A DNA stretch of 64,000 bases from Microlunatus kandeliicorticis (GTDB lineage: Bacteria > Actinomycetota > Actinomycetes > Propionibacteriales > Propionibacteriaceae). The stretch spans positions 372,001-436,000 of the forward strand of contig NZ_JACGWT010000006.1 of the NCBI RefSeq assembly GCF_014137855.1, given 5' to 3'. Positions 18,403 to 28,006 of this stretch are shown piece after piece; within the stretch, counting starts at the first letter, position 1; every line of letters starts with the position of its first letter. A program made the position numbers and the translations under genes. The notes under the pieces are model-generated. The model was not told where the DNA came from. It saw nothing but the letters and a program-made list of their open reading frames with translations, and ran no database searches.

Positions 18403-18981
18403 TCAGGCCTGGCCGCCCTCGGCGTCCCGGGTGGCCTCGATGGTCAGGGTGATGTCGATCTTGTCGCCGATCAGCAGCTTGCCGCCCTCGAGCGGGACGT
18501 TGAAGTCGATCCCGAAGTCCTTCCGGTTGATGCTGGTGGTGGCCTCGGCGCCGAGCCGGGTCACGCCGTAGGCGTCGGTGGCCACGCCGAGGAACTCCGC
18601 GGCCAGCTCGACCGGACGGGTGACGTCCTTGATCGTCAGGTCGCCGTGGATCACGTAGCCGTCGGCGTCGCCGGTCACGCCGGTGCTGACGAAGGTCATG
18701 GTGGCGTGCCTCTCGGCGTCGAAGATCTCGGCCGAACGCAGGTGGCCGTCGCGCTGAGCCTGGTTGGTGTCGATCGAGGAGAGCACGATCTCGGCGCGGA
18801 CGGAGGAGTCGGTCGGCTGGGCGCCGGTGCTCACCGAGCCGGAGAACTCCGCGAACCGGCCGCGGACCTTGCTCATCAGGTGCCGGACGGTAAAACCGAC
18901 CTCGGAGTGGGCGGCGTCGATGGTCCAGGTGCCGGGGACGAGCTCGCCGGCGGTCAGGGTGTCGGTGCTGGGCGTGGTCAT
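18403..18981 (-). CDS. YceI family protein
   Basis: 192 residues, lipocalin-like YceI fold. Landmarks: GTWTIDAAHSEVGFTVRHLMSKVRGRFAEFSG at the N-terminus and DLTIKDVTRPVELAAEF...GAEATTSINRKDFGIDFN. Family members bind isoprenoid or amphiphilic molecules. No signal peptide is seen, so it should be cytoplasmic. ATG 18981 has a GGAAGGA ribosome-binding site 9 nt upstream. It is divergent from a MarR-family regulator with a palindromic operator candidate between them, a pairing often seen with YceI genes, so its expression is probably controlled by that regulator. Confidence 0.92.
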   Translation of the reverse strand: MTTPSTDTLTAGELVPGTWTIDAAHSEVGFTVRHLMSKVRGRFAEFSGSVSTGAQPTDSSVRAEIVLSSIDTNQAQRDGHLRSAEIFDAERHATMTFVSTGVTGDADGYVIHGDLTIKDVTRPVELAAEFLGVATDAYGVTRLGAEATTSINRKDFGIDFNVPLEGGKLLIGDKIDITLTIEATRDAEGGQA

Positions 18982-19006
18982 GCGGAGTTGTCCTTCCAGG
19001 GCGGTA

Positions 19007-19020
19007 GTTGACTTTTCAAC
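19007..19020. promoter_or_regulatory. Palindromic candidate operator, YceI/MarR
   Basis: GTTGA-CTTT-TCAAC is a perfect palindrome in the 107-bp divergent gap, 26 bp before the YceI start. A second related patch, TTCAAACTTCAACC at 19046-19059, gives repeated TTGAAG half-sites on the minus strand. Both fit a MarR-type dimer site. The adjacent MarR gene is the natural candidate to bind here. Confidence 0.55.
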
Positions 19021-19088
19021 CAGTTGGCACGATAGACCCATTTGCTTCAAACTTCAACCATTCCCGTGTTCTGCGCTAAGCTGAGAGC

Positions 19089-19550
19089 GTGCCCACCACG
19101 ACCAGGACGCGTTGGCTGACCAAGGACCAGCAGCGGATCTGGCGTACCTACCTGCTGGGCAGCGCCCGGCTCACCGAGCGGCTCGGCGCCGACCTGCGCC
19201 AGTTCGGGATCGACCTGCCCGAGTACGAGATCCTCGTCGCGCTCTCCGAGTCCCCCGACCGCCGGATCCGGATGTCCGAGCTCGCCGACGCCGTGCACCA
19301 GTCGCGGTCGCGGCTCACCCACACCATCAGCCGGATGGAGCTGGACGGCCTGGTCGTCCGGACCACCTGCCCGACCGACCGGCGCGGCGTCTGGGCCGAG
19401 CTCACCGACGCGGGGATGTCGCTGCTGGAGACCGCCGCCCCGAGCCACGTGGCCTGCGTCCGGAAGAACTTCGTCGAGGCCTGCGACCCCGAGGACTTCG
19501 CCGCCCTCGGCCGCGTCTTCGCCGCGGTGCTCGCCGCCGGCCAGGACTGA
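19089..19550 (+). CDS. MarR family transcriptional regulator
   Basis: 153 residues. Winged-helix core: LRQFGIDLPEYEILVALSESPDRRIRMSELADAVHQSRSRLTHTISRMELDGLVVRTTCPTDRRGVWAELTDAGMSLLE, with the wing residues CPTDRRG. MarR proteins are dimeric repressors released by small ligands. GTG 19089 is preceded by TAAGCT with a 6-nt gap (19077-19082), so the transcript is probably leaderless. It is divergent from yceI and most likely regulates both itself and that gene through the TTGA/TCAA palindromes between them. Confidence 0.9.
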   Translation: MPTTTRTRWLTKDQQRIWRTYLLGSARLTERLGADLRQFGIDLPEYEILVALSESPDRRIRMSELADAVHQSRSRLTHTISRMELDGLVVRTTCPTDRRGVWAELTDAGMSLLETAAPSHVACVRKNFVEACDPEDFAALGRVFAAVLAAGQD

Positions 19551-19650
19551 CCCGCACCTCGTCCACCGCACCTGGTCCGCCCGGGCCCGGCTCGGTGCGG
19601 CGCTGAGAGCCGCCGGGCCGGACGCCGCCGCCCGATTAGGCTGAGCGGCG

Positions 19651-22497
19651 ATGGCCATCCTGCTGCGCACCGACCCGACCGGCTCCGAGGTCGGTGCCGA
19701 TCTGCTCGCGGCGATCCGCCGCCACCGGCTCGACGACCTAGTCGACACCAGCACCCTGACCCGCGGGTTGTACTCGACCGACGCCTCGCTCTACCGGGTG
19801 GTCCCGCAGGCGGTCGCGCACCCGCGCACCGAGGCCGAGCTGGTCGACGTCCTCGGGGTGGCCCGCGAGGTGGGGGTCCCGGTGACCAGCCGCGGGGCGG
19901 GGACGTCGGTGGCCGGCAACGCCGTCGGCCCGGGTCTGGTGATCGACTTCCGCCGTTCGCTCAACGGGATCCGCCGGATCGACCCGGAGCAGCGGCTCGC
20001 CGTGGTGCAGCCGGGCGTGGTCCAGGCCGCGCTGCAGAAGGCGGCCGCGCCGCACGGGCTGCGGTTCGGGCCGGACCCGTCGACCCACACCCGCTGCACG
20101 ATCGGCGGGATGATCGGCAACAACGCCTGTGGTCCGCGGGCCCTCGGCTACGGCAAGACCGCCGACAACGTGCTCGGCCTCGACCTGATCACCGGGTCCG
20201 GCGAGCGGTTGCAGGTCGGCACCGACAACGCGCCGTCGGGGTCGCCCACGCTGACCGCGCTGCAGCGGCTGGTGCAGGACAACCTCGGCACCATCCGCAC
20301 CGAGTTCGGCCGGTTCGGCCGGCAGGTCTCCGGCTACAGCCTCGAGCACCTGCTGCCCGAGCGCCGGTTCGACCTGGCCCGCTTCCTGGCCGGCACCGAG
20401 GGCACGCTGGGCACGATCGTCACCGCCACCGTGCGGCTGGTCGCCGACGCGCCGCACCACGTGCTGGTCGCGCTCGGCTACCCGAGCATGCCCGAGGCGG
20501 CGGACGCGGTGACCGCGGTGCTGCCGTTCGGGCCGACCGCCTGCGAGGGGCTGGACTCCCGGCTGGTCGACGTGGTCCGCGAGCGCCAGGGCACCGGTGC
20601 GATCCCGCCGCTGCCGCGCGGCGAGGGCTGGATGTTCGTCGAGCTCAGCGGCGACGACCCGGGCGAGCTCGCCGACCGCGCCGCCCGGGTGCTGGCGGCT
20701 GCCGAGCCGCTGGACGGCCGGGTGGTCACCGACGTCGCCGAGGCCGCCGCGCTGTGGAAGATCCGTGAGGACGGCGCCGGTCTGGCCGCCGTCGGTCTGG
20801 GCCGGCCCGCGCACGCCGGCTGGGAGGACTCGGCGGTGCCGCCGGCGCAGCTGGGTCGCTATCTGCGCGACTTCGACGCGCTGCTCACCGAGCACGGTCT
20901 GGCCGGGCTGCCCTACGGCCACTTCGGCGACGGCTGCACCCACATCCGGATCGACTTCCCTTTCCAGGACTCGTCCGGTCCGGCGGTCTACCGCGGGTTC
21001 GTCGAGGCGGCCGCCGATCTGGTCGCCGGCTACGGCGGGTCGATGTCGGGCGAGCACGGCGACGGCCGGGCCCGCTCCGAGCTGCTGCCGCGGATGTACT
21101 CCCCCGCCGCGATCGCGCTCTTCGGACAGGTCAAGACGATCTTCGACCCGCAGGACCGGATGAACCCCGGCGTGCTGGTCGCGCCGCGTCCGCTCGACGC
21201 CGACCTCCGGGTCGCCGAGTCCGTCCGGCGCCCGCTGGCGCTCGCCGATCCGCACTTCAACACCGACGTGCACCGGTGCACCGGCGTCGGCAAGTGCCTG
21301 GCCGACACGACGCCCGGGCTCGGGGTGATGTGCCCGTCCTACCAGGCCACCGGCCGGGAGAAGGACTCCACCCGCGGTCGCGCCCGCGCCCTGCAGGAGA
21401 TGATCAACGGCGAGCTGGTCACCGGAGGCTGGTCGGCCCCCGAGGTGCACGAGGCGCTCGACCTCTGCCTGTCCTGCAAGGGATGCCGGCGCGACTGCCC
21501 CACCGGGGTCGACATCGCGGCGTACAAGGCCCAGGTGCTCGACCGGACCTACGCCGGCAGGCTGCGCCCGCGCAGCCACTACGCGCTCGGCTGGCTGCCG
21601 CGCTGGGGCCGGATGATCACCCGGGTGCCCGGACTGGCCGCCCTGGTCAACCTCACCACCGGGCTGCCCGGGCTGCGTTCGCTGGTCCGCTGGAGCGCCG
21701 GCGTCGACCAGCGTCGCAGCCTGCCGAAGTTCGCCGACCGATCGGCCCGCGAGCGGGTCAGCCCGCCCACGGGGGATGCCCCGCTCGGCGAGGTCGTCGT
21801 CTGGGTCGACTCTTTCTCCGACTCCTTCACCGGACACGGCGTCGAGGCGGTGACCGGTCTGCTGGCCTCGGTCGGGTACGCGCCACGCTTCCTCGAGCGC
21901 GACGCCTGCTGCGGACTGACCTGGATCAGCACCGGCCAGCTCGACGGTGCCCGCCGCCAGCTGCGACAGGCGCTCGACGTGCTCACCCCGTACGCCCGCG
22001 CCGGGGTCCCGATCGTCGGGCTGGAGCCCTCGTGCCTCGCGGTCTGGCGCAGCGATGCCCCCGAGCTGCTCCCCGACGACGACCGGGTGCCGCTGGTCGC
22101 GGGCGCGGTCCGGACGCTGGCCGAGCTGCTCACCGACCTGAGCGACCGCGGGCAGTGGCAGCCGCCGGACCTCGCCGGTCTCGAGGTGGTGGCCCAGCCG
22201 CACTGTCACCACGCGTCCGTGCTCGGCTGGCAGACCGACGCGCGGCTGCTGGAGGCCACCGGCGCGACCGTCACCACGGTCGGCGGGTGCTGTGGGCTGG
22301 CCGGCAACTTCGGCGTCGAGAAGGGCCACTACGAGGTGTCGCTCGAGGTGGCCGAGCACGACCTGCTGCCGGCGGTCCGGAAGCACCCGGACGCCGTGGT
22401 GCTGGCCGACGGGTTCTCCTGTCGGACCCAGCTGGCCGAGCTCGGCGGCAAGGACGCGGTCACGCTGGCCGAGCTGCTGACCCTCAGGAGCTCCTGA
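19651..22497 (+). CDS. FAD-linked oxidase / (Fe-S)-binding oxidoreductase fusion
   Basis: 948 residues. The N-terminal PCMH-type FAD domain (about 30-260: TSRGAGTSVAGNAVGPGLVIDF, GRQVSGYSLEHL, GTEGTLGTIVTATVRL) is followed by a GlcD-type C-terminal domain with GHFGDGCTHIRI and SGEHGDGRARSELL. An Fe-S segment comes next, with C-x6-C at CTGVGKC (about 543) and CLSCKGCRRDCPTG (about 607). Two Cys-rich CCG-like motifs (ERDACCGLTW and TVGGCCGLAGNFG) complete it. This is the YdiJ/Dld-type fusion that oxidises 2-hydroxyacids such as D-lactate or D-2-hydroxyglutarate, passing electrons to the quinone pool. The exact substrate is unknown. Its final bases form a palindrome with the end of the converging methyltransferase gene. 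Confidence 0.9.
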   Translation: MAILLRTDPTGSEVGADLLAAIRRHRLDDLVDTSTLTRGLYSTDASLYRVVPQAVAHPRTEAELVDVLGVAREVGVPVTSRGAGTSVAGNAVGPGLVIDFRRSLNGIRRIDPEQRLAVVQPGVVQAALQKAAAPHGLRFGPDPSTHTRCTIGGMIGNNACGPRALGYGKTADNVLGLDLITGSGERLQVGTDNAPSGSPTLTALQRLVQDNLGTIRTEFGRFGRQVSGYSLEHLLPERRFDLARFLAGTEGTLGTIVTATVRLVADAPHHVLVALGYPSMPEAADAVTAVLPFGPTACEGLDSRLVDVVRERQGTGAIPPLPRGEGWMFVELSGDDPGELADRAARVLAAAEPLDGRVVTDVAEAAALWKIREDGAGLAAVGLGRPAHAGWEDSAVPPAQLGRYLRDFDALLTEHGLAGLPYGHFGDGCTHIRIDFPFQDSSGPAVYRGFVEAAADLVAGYGGSMSGEHGDGRARSELLPRMYSPAAIALFGQVKTIFDPQDRMNPGVLVAPRPLDADLRVAESVRRPLALADPHFNTDVHRCTGVGKCLADTTPGLGVMCPSYQATGREKDSTRGRARALQEMINGELVTGGWSAPEVHEALDLCLSCKGCRRDCPTGVDIAAYKAQVLDRTYAGRLRPRSHYALGWLPRWGRMITRVPGLAALVNLTTGLPGLRSLVRWSAGVDQRRSLPKFADRSARERVSPPTGDAPLGEVVVWVDSFSDSFTGHGVEAVTGLLASVGYAPRFLERDACCGLTWISTGQLDGARRQLRQALDVLTPYARAGVPIVGLEPSCLAVWRSDAPELLPDDDRVPLVAGAVRTLAELLTDLSDRGQWQPPDLAGLEVVAQPHCHHASVLGWQTDARLLEATGATVTTVGGCCGLAGNFGVEKGHYEVSLEVAEHDLLPAVRKHPDAVVLADGFSCRTQLAELGGKDAVTLAELLTLRSS
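22484..22497. other. 14-bp palindrome made of two overlapping stop ends
   Basis: TCAGGAGCTCCTGA is a perfect palindrome. Its right end is the TGA of the FAD/Fe-S gene on the plus strand; its left end is the TGA of the methyltransferase on the minus strand. Both proteins therefore end in the same residues, Arg-Ser-Ser, encoded by the two strands of one sequence. Confidence 0.9.
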
Positions 22498-23356
22498 CCG
22501 CCTGCAGCGTGTAGCTCAGCGGCAGCCGCTCGGGACGGTCGACGAGTCGGTACTCGCCGACGCCCACCGGTTCCATCTGGTCGCCGAAGGCGCGGAACGG
22601 CGCGGTGTCGTGCTCCTCGAATGCGGTGAGGCGCAGGTCGTGGCCGAGCACCGCGGTGATCAGCTCGCCGAGGCCGTGGCTGAACCAGTGGCTGCGGGTG
22701 GCGGTCAGCGCGCGGCTGGTGGCGACGTAGCTGACGGCGACGTCGTCGATCTGCGCCTCGGGCTGCTCGAACCACGGCTGCTCGACCGCCAGCCGGCCGT
22801 CGTCGGTGGCCACCACCGCGGTCGCCGCCGGGTGGAGCTCGCGGAGGAACAGCCGACCGCCGGGACGGAGCAGGTCGGCGACCACCGCGGCCCAGCGGTC
22901 GACCGACGGCAGCCAGCCGAGCGAGCCGAGGCTGACGTAGACGAGGTCGTACGCACCGCGCGCGTCGCCGGTCCCGAGCGTCGGCCCGAGCGCGGCGACC
23001 GCGTCGTACACGTCGCTGACCACCCAGGCGACCTCCGCGCCGGTCCGCTCGGCCAGCTGCTCGGCCTGCCGGATCGACCCGGGTGAGAGGTCGAGCCCGG
23101 TCGGCCGGGCACCGAGCCGCGCCAGGCTGACGGTGTCGGTGCCGATGTGGCACTGCAGATGGACGGCGCGCAGACCGCCGACGTCGCCGAGCCGCGGGAG
23201 GTCGAAGCGGACCGCGTCGCTGAGGACGGTCGGGTCGGCCAGGAACTCGGCCACCCGGTAGTCGGGGCTCTCGGCGTGCAGGATCGCGCGGTCGTCCCAG
23301 TTGGCCCGGTTGTCGCGCAGGTAGTCCGGCTCGGCCGTCCGGTCATGGCTGGTCAC
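22484..23356 (-). CDS. Class I SAM-dependent methyltransferase
   Basis: About 290 residues. The SAM-binding region reads VHLQCHIGTDTVSLARLGARPTGLDLSPGSIRQAEQLAE (motif I with GTDT in place of GxG, acidic motif at the end of strand 2), followed by YDLVYVSLGSLGWLPSVDRWAAVVADLLRPGGRLFLRE. The substrate is unknown. The early motif DNRANWDDRAILHAES is typical of a common actinobacterial subfamily. GTG 23356 is preferred; a TTG at 23386 is the only in-frame alternative upstream. The last 14 bp overlap tail-to-tail with the FAD/Fe-S gene. Confidence 0.85.
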   Translation of the reverse strand: MTSHDRTAEPDYLRDNRANWDDRAILHAESPDYRVAEFLADPTVLSDAVRFDLPRLGDVGGLRAVHLQCHIGTDTVSLARLGARPTGLDLSPGSIRQAEQLAERTGAEVAWVVSDVYDAVAALGPTLGTGDARGAYDLVYVSLGSLGWLPSVDRWAAVVADLLRPGGRLFLRELHPAATAVVATDDGRLAVEQPWFEQPEAQIDDVAVSYVATSRALTATRSHWFSHGLGELITAVLGHDLRLTAFEEHDTAPFRAFGDQMEPVGVGEYRLVDRPERLPLSYTLQAVRSS

Positions 23357-23435
23357 GGGGCGCGATGCTGCCACGCCGCTCGGCAAGACGGTGCCCTGAG
23401 CCTGCCGACGGGCGGTCGCGCTCGCTCGACCAGCG

Positions 23436-23840
23436 TCAGTTCGCCGCCGGGAGCGGGGCGAAGAGGTCGACGGGGTTGCCGTCGGGGTCGTGGACGACGG
23501 CGTACCGCATGCCCCAGAAGGCGTCCCAGGGTGCGAGGTGCGGTTCGCCCGGGCCGGCGACCAGCGAGGCGTAGGTGGCGTCGACCTCGGCCGAGCTGGC
23601 GCAGGCGAAGGCGAGCGCCTGGCGGTGGCCGCCGGTCGGCGGGGTCCAGTCGGGGTCGAAGCTGTGGATCACCGCGACCGTGTCCCAGGCCAGCCGCAGC
23701 CCGCCCGGCAGGGTCACCTCGGCGTGCGGCGCGTCGTCCGCCTCGGCGGGGACGTCCAGCCCGAGGGCTCGGTAGAACGCCAGCGACCGCGCCATGTCCT
23801 GGACGACGATCTCGATCACGGCCAGTTGTGGAGTGCTCAT
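23436..23840 (-). CDS. VOC superfamily (glyoxalase-like) protein
   Basis: 134 residues, one vicinal-oxygen-chelate module: QLAVIEIVVQDMARSLAFYRALGLDVP at the start and RYAVVHDPDGNPVDLFAPL at the end. VOC proteins include glyoxalases, dioxygenases and antibiotic-binding proteins; this short single-repeat form would dimerise. Metal ligands and substrate are not determinable. ATG 23840 is preceded by TAGCGT with a 7-nt gap (23848-23853). An AraC-type regulator lies upstream on the same strand, beyond a 500-bp REP-rich gap. Family recognition is secure; function is not. Confidence 0.87.
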   Translation of the reverse strand: MSTPQLAVIEIVVQDMARSLAFYRALGLDVPAEADDAPHAEVTLPGGLRLAWDTVAVIHSFDPDWTPPTGGHRQALAFACASSAEVDATYASLVAGPGEPHLAPWDAFWGMRYAVVHDPDGNPVDLFAPLPAAN

Positions 23841-23981
23841 GCCGCTCACGCTAGGCACCCGCACTCCCGGTGTCTTGAACGAATCGGCCACAGCCGCGCG
23901 CCCGCAACCGGGACGACCGTGCTCGAACCAACCGGACCGAAGAAAGCGCGCTCAGCCCGTGGAACGCCCAGCACGCCCCTC

Positions 23982-24325
23982 CGCGCGCTGAGCCTGTCGA
24001 AGCGTCCAGCTCGCCCGTCCGCGCGCTGAGCCTGTCGAAGCGCCGAGCATGTTCGTCCACTTGCCCTTGGACAGGCTCAGGGCACCGTGGTCGCGACCCG
24101 CGCTCAGGGCGCCGTCGTGGGGAACGCGCGCTGAGCCTGTCGAAGCGCCGAACACACCCAGTCGCCCTTCGACAGGCTCAGGGCACGGTGGTCGCGAGCC
24201 GCGCTCACGGCACCGCGGGGAGGAACGCGCGCTGAGCCTGTCGAAGCGCACGGCCCGCCCGCCCGCGCGCTGAGCCTGTTTGAAGCGCCCGGGCCGCCCG
24301 TCCGCGCGCTGAGCCCGTCGAAGCG
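23982..24325. repeat. REP-like repeat array A
   Basis: The 505-base gap between the VOC and AraC genes (23841-24345) contains eight copies of a dispersed palindromic repeat in both orientations. GCGCTGAGCCTGTCGAAGCG-type copies start near 23982, 24021, 24127, 24230, 24269 (with an extra T) and 24305 (GAGCCCGTCG variant). CCCTTCGACAGGCTCAGGGC-type copies lie near 24063 (TTGGACAGG variant) and 24165. Copies are separated by 15-40 bp of unlike sequence. No gene is convincing in this gap, although reading frames through it give repetitive SLSKG/LRQAQG peptides. Confidence 0.85.
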
Positions 24326-24345
24326 CACGGCTCGCCCGTCCGAGC

Positions 24346-25029
24346 TCAAGGCGTGGTGCGAAGAGCGGTCGGCGTGCGGCCGGTGAGCGCGCGGACCTCG
24401 CGGGTCAGGTGCGGTTGGTCGGCGTACCCGGCGGCGGAGGCGATCCCGGCGAGCGAGTCGCCGGCGCGGAGGCCGGACAGGGCCTGCTGGAACCGGAGGA
24501 TCCGGGTCAGGGTGCGGGTGCCGTAGCCGAAGGCGGCGAGGGCGCGACGGTGCAGGGTCCGCTCGCTCCAGCCCGTCCGGGCGACGATCGCCCGGTTGCT
24601 CAGACCGGCTCGGCACCAGGCGGCGACCCGCGGCATCGCCGGGTCGGCGGTCCGGTCGGCCAACAGCCCGAGCGCCACGGTCTCGAAGCAGCCAGGATCG
24701 CGAGCCATCCGGTCGCGTCGGCGGTGCACCGTGCCGCTCGGCCAGAGCTCGTCGAGCGGCACCCGGCGGTCGCGCAGCGTTCCCGCGGGAACGCCGAGCA
24801 GACACGGCAGCAGCCCGGACCCGAACCGCAGCCCCGTCACCGGACCGGGGACACCGTCGGAGGTCTGCGGGCGGGTGTCCGGCCCCGCGACCACGAGGTC
24901 GCCACCGAGCCAGAGCAGGTCGACGCAACCGTCGGGCAGGACCACGCCGTCCTCCGGCGCGGCCGGATCGTCGGCGGTCGTCGTCCAGAGCCCGGCCCCG
25001 GCGAACGCCGACGGCCGTTCCCGATACAT
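24346..25029 (-). CDS. AraC family transcriptional regulator
   Basis: 227 residues. The N-terminal part (about 1-110: RERPSAFAGAGLWTTTADDP..VLPDGCVDLLWLGGDLVVAGPDT) matches the DUF6597-type sensor domain. The C-terminal about 100 residues form the double helix-turn-helix: LSNRAIVARTGWSERTLHRRALAAFGYGTRTLTRILRFQQAL, then AGIASAAGYADQPHLTREVRALTGRTPTAL. ATG 25029 has CAGGAT 6 nt upstream. Targets are unknown; the VOC gene downstream on the same strand is a plausible one. REP arrays flank it on both sides. Confidence 0.88.
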   Translation of the reverse strand: MYRERPSAFAGAGLWTTTADDPAAPEDGVVLPDGCVDLLWLGGDLVVAGPDTRPQTSDGVPGPVTGLRFGSGLLPCLLGVPAGTLRDRRVPLDELWPSGTVHRRRDRMARDPGCFETVALGLLADRTADPAMPRVAAWCRAGLSNRAIVARTGWSERTLHRRALAAFGYGTRTLTRILRFQQALSGLRAGDSLAGIASAAGYADQPHLTREVRALTGRTPTALRTTP

Positions 25030-25081
25030 GACGCCATCCTGGCAGCCCGGCCTGACACCTGCTGCGGGGCTCGTCCACCTG

Positions 25082-25478
25082 CCCTTCGACAGGCTCAAGG
25101 CACCGAGATCGAGAACGCGCCCTGAGCCTGTCGAAGCGACGGTCCGCGCACCGCACTCGCCCTTCGACAGCCTTCGGGCACCGTGGGTCGGCCCTTCGAC
25201 AAGCTCAGGGCACCGTCGGTCGGCCCTTCGACAAGCTCAGGGCACCGTGGGCCCGCCCTGCGACAGGCTCAGGGCACCGTGGGCGGGAAAGTCCGCTGAG
25301 CACCGAGATCGAGAACGCGCGCTGAGCCTGTCGCAGCGCCGGCCCGCGCACCGCACTCGCCCTTCGACAGGCTCAGGGCACCGTGGGCCCGCCCTTCGAC
25401 AGGCTCAGGGCACCGTGGGCCCGCCCTTCGACAGGCTCAGGGCACCAGGGGTCGACCCTTCGACAAGCTCAGGGCACC
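25082..25478. repeat. REP-like repeat array B with a 200-bp-spaced duplication
   Basis: The 453-base gap between the AraC and ettA genes contains about eleven copies of the same repeat, mostly as CCCTTCGACAGGCTCAGGGC followed by ACCGTGG (near 25082, 25159, 25192, 25224, 25255, 25370, 25392, 25424 and 25457), with reverse copies near 25119 and 25319. A longer block beginning CACCGAGATCGAGAACGCGC is present at 25101 and again at 25301, exactly 200 bp apart, and similarity extends about 95 bp. No gene is seen here. Confidence 0.87.
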
Positions 25479-25482
25479 GTCG

Positions 25483-27165
<1,683 letters not shown>

Positions 27166-27354
27166 GGTGGGTCGGATCCTTCACAGACGATCGAGGTCGG
27201 GTGCCGGCCGTCGCCCGGGCTCCAGCTTCTGCCAGGGCGGCGCGGAGCGCCACGGACGGCCGGTGGACCAACCTATCGCGTCCCCCAACCCTGACGCCCG
27301 TCCGCGGGGAGGGCTGCCCCGGGGCCGCCGCGGCGGGGCCGGGATCCGTCGAGC

Positions 27355-27870
27355 TCAGGGAGCGGGGACGAGGTCGACCCGGTCGTCGAGCTCGTCACCG
27401 GTCTGCTCGCCGGCCTGCTCCGACGGCGTGACCCACGGGTCGGCGGAGACGACGCCCGCCCCGGCGTCGGGGTCGCCGGTGTGCTCGCCGGTCCCGGCCG
27501 CCTCCGTCGCCGGCCGGTCCGAACGCCGGAAGTGTGTGGTGCCCCGGGTGAGGTCGTGGCCGACGCTGGCCGCGTCGATCTCGGCCCGCTCGTGCCGGAC
27601 GCCCTTGTCGTCGTTCCAGACGCTGGTCCGGAGCCGCCCGACCACGACGACCGGGTCGCCCTTGCGCAGGCTGGTGGCCACGTTCTCGGCCAGCCAGCGG
27701 TAGCAGCGGACGGTCATCCAGGTGGTGTCGGTGTCGGTCCACTCGCCGCTGCTGGCCCGGTAGCGCGGGGTGCACGCCACCCGGAAGGTGGCCATCGACT
27801 GCTGGTTGCGGGTGGCGCGGACCTCCACCTCGGTGCCGACGTTGCCGGTGATGCTGATCTGGGCGTCCAT
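27355..27870 (-). CDS. ssb: Single-stranded DNA-binding protein (SsbB-like paralogue)
   Basis: 171 residues. The OB fold spans about 1-110: ISITGNVGTEVEVRATRNQQSMATFRVACTPRYRASSGEWTDTDTTWMTVRCYRWLAENVATSLRKGDPVVVVGRLRTSVW. The C-terminal tail is acidic and Pro/Gly-rich, but it ends DDRVDLVPAP rather than the DDDIPF-type tip that recruits partner proteins. This suggests the second, non-replicative SSB paralogue of actinomycetes (as Rv2478c). ATG 27870 has a GAGAGGGA ribosome-binding site. The neighbouring ettA gene is co-oriented. Confidence 0.92.
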   Translation of the reverse strand: MDAQISITGNVGTEVEVRATRNQQSMATFRVACTPRYRASSGEWTDTDTTWMTVRCYRWLAENVATSLRKGDPVVVVGRLRTSVWNDDKGVRHERAEIDAASVGHDLTRGTTHFRRSDRPATEAAGTGEHTGDPDAGAGVVSADPWVTPSEQAGEQTGDELDDRVDLVPAP

Positions 27871-28006
27871 CGCCGTCCCTCTCGGTCGTCGCGGGCCGGG
27901 TGGCACCGCTCTCGACCAGCACCCTGGGACGGTCGGCCGAAGGGCAGCACCGGAGAGAGCGCGCCTGTGGACGGCACTTCGGGGGTGAGTGGAGCTGTGG
28001 ACGGGC

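Noticed and set aside
18403-19050. An upstream in-frame start for the YceI gene, at 19050.
   Set aside because: It would overlap the regulatory palindrome; ATG 18981 has a good ribosome-binding site and the normal family N-terminus.
24104-25156. Open frames running through the REP arrays (peptides rich in LSLSKG and LRQAQG).
   Set aside because: The repetitive peptides arise from the REP sequence itself; the only real gene here is the AraC regulator on the minus strand.
23982-25478. Possible CRISPR array.
   Set aside because: Repeats occur in both orientations, vary in sequence, have no regular spacer length and there are no cas genes; they are REP-like.
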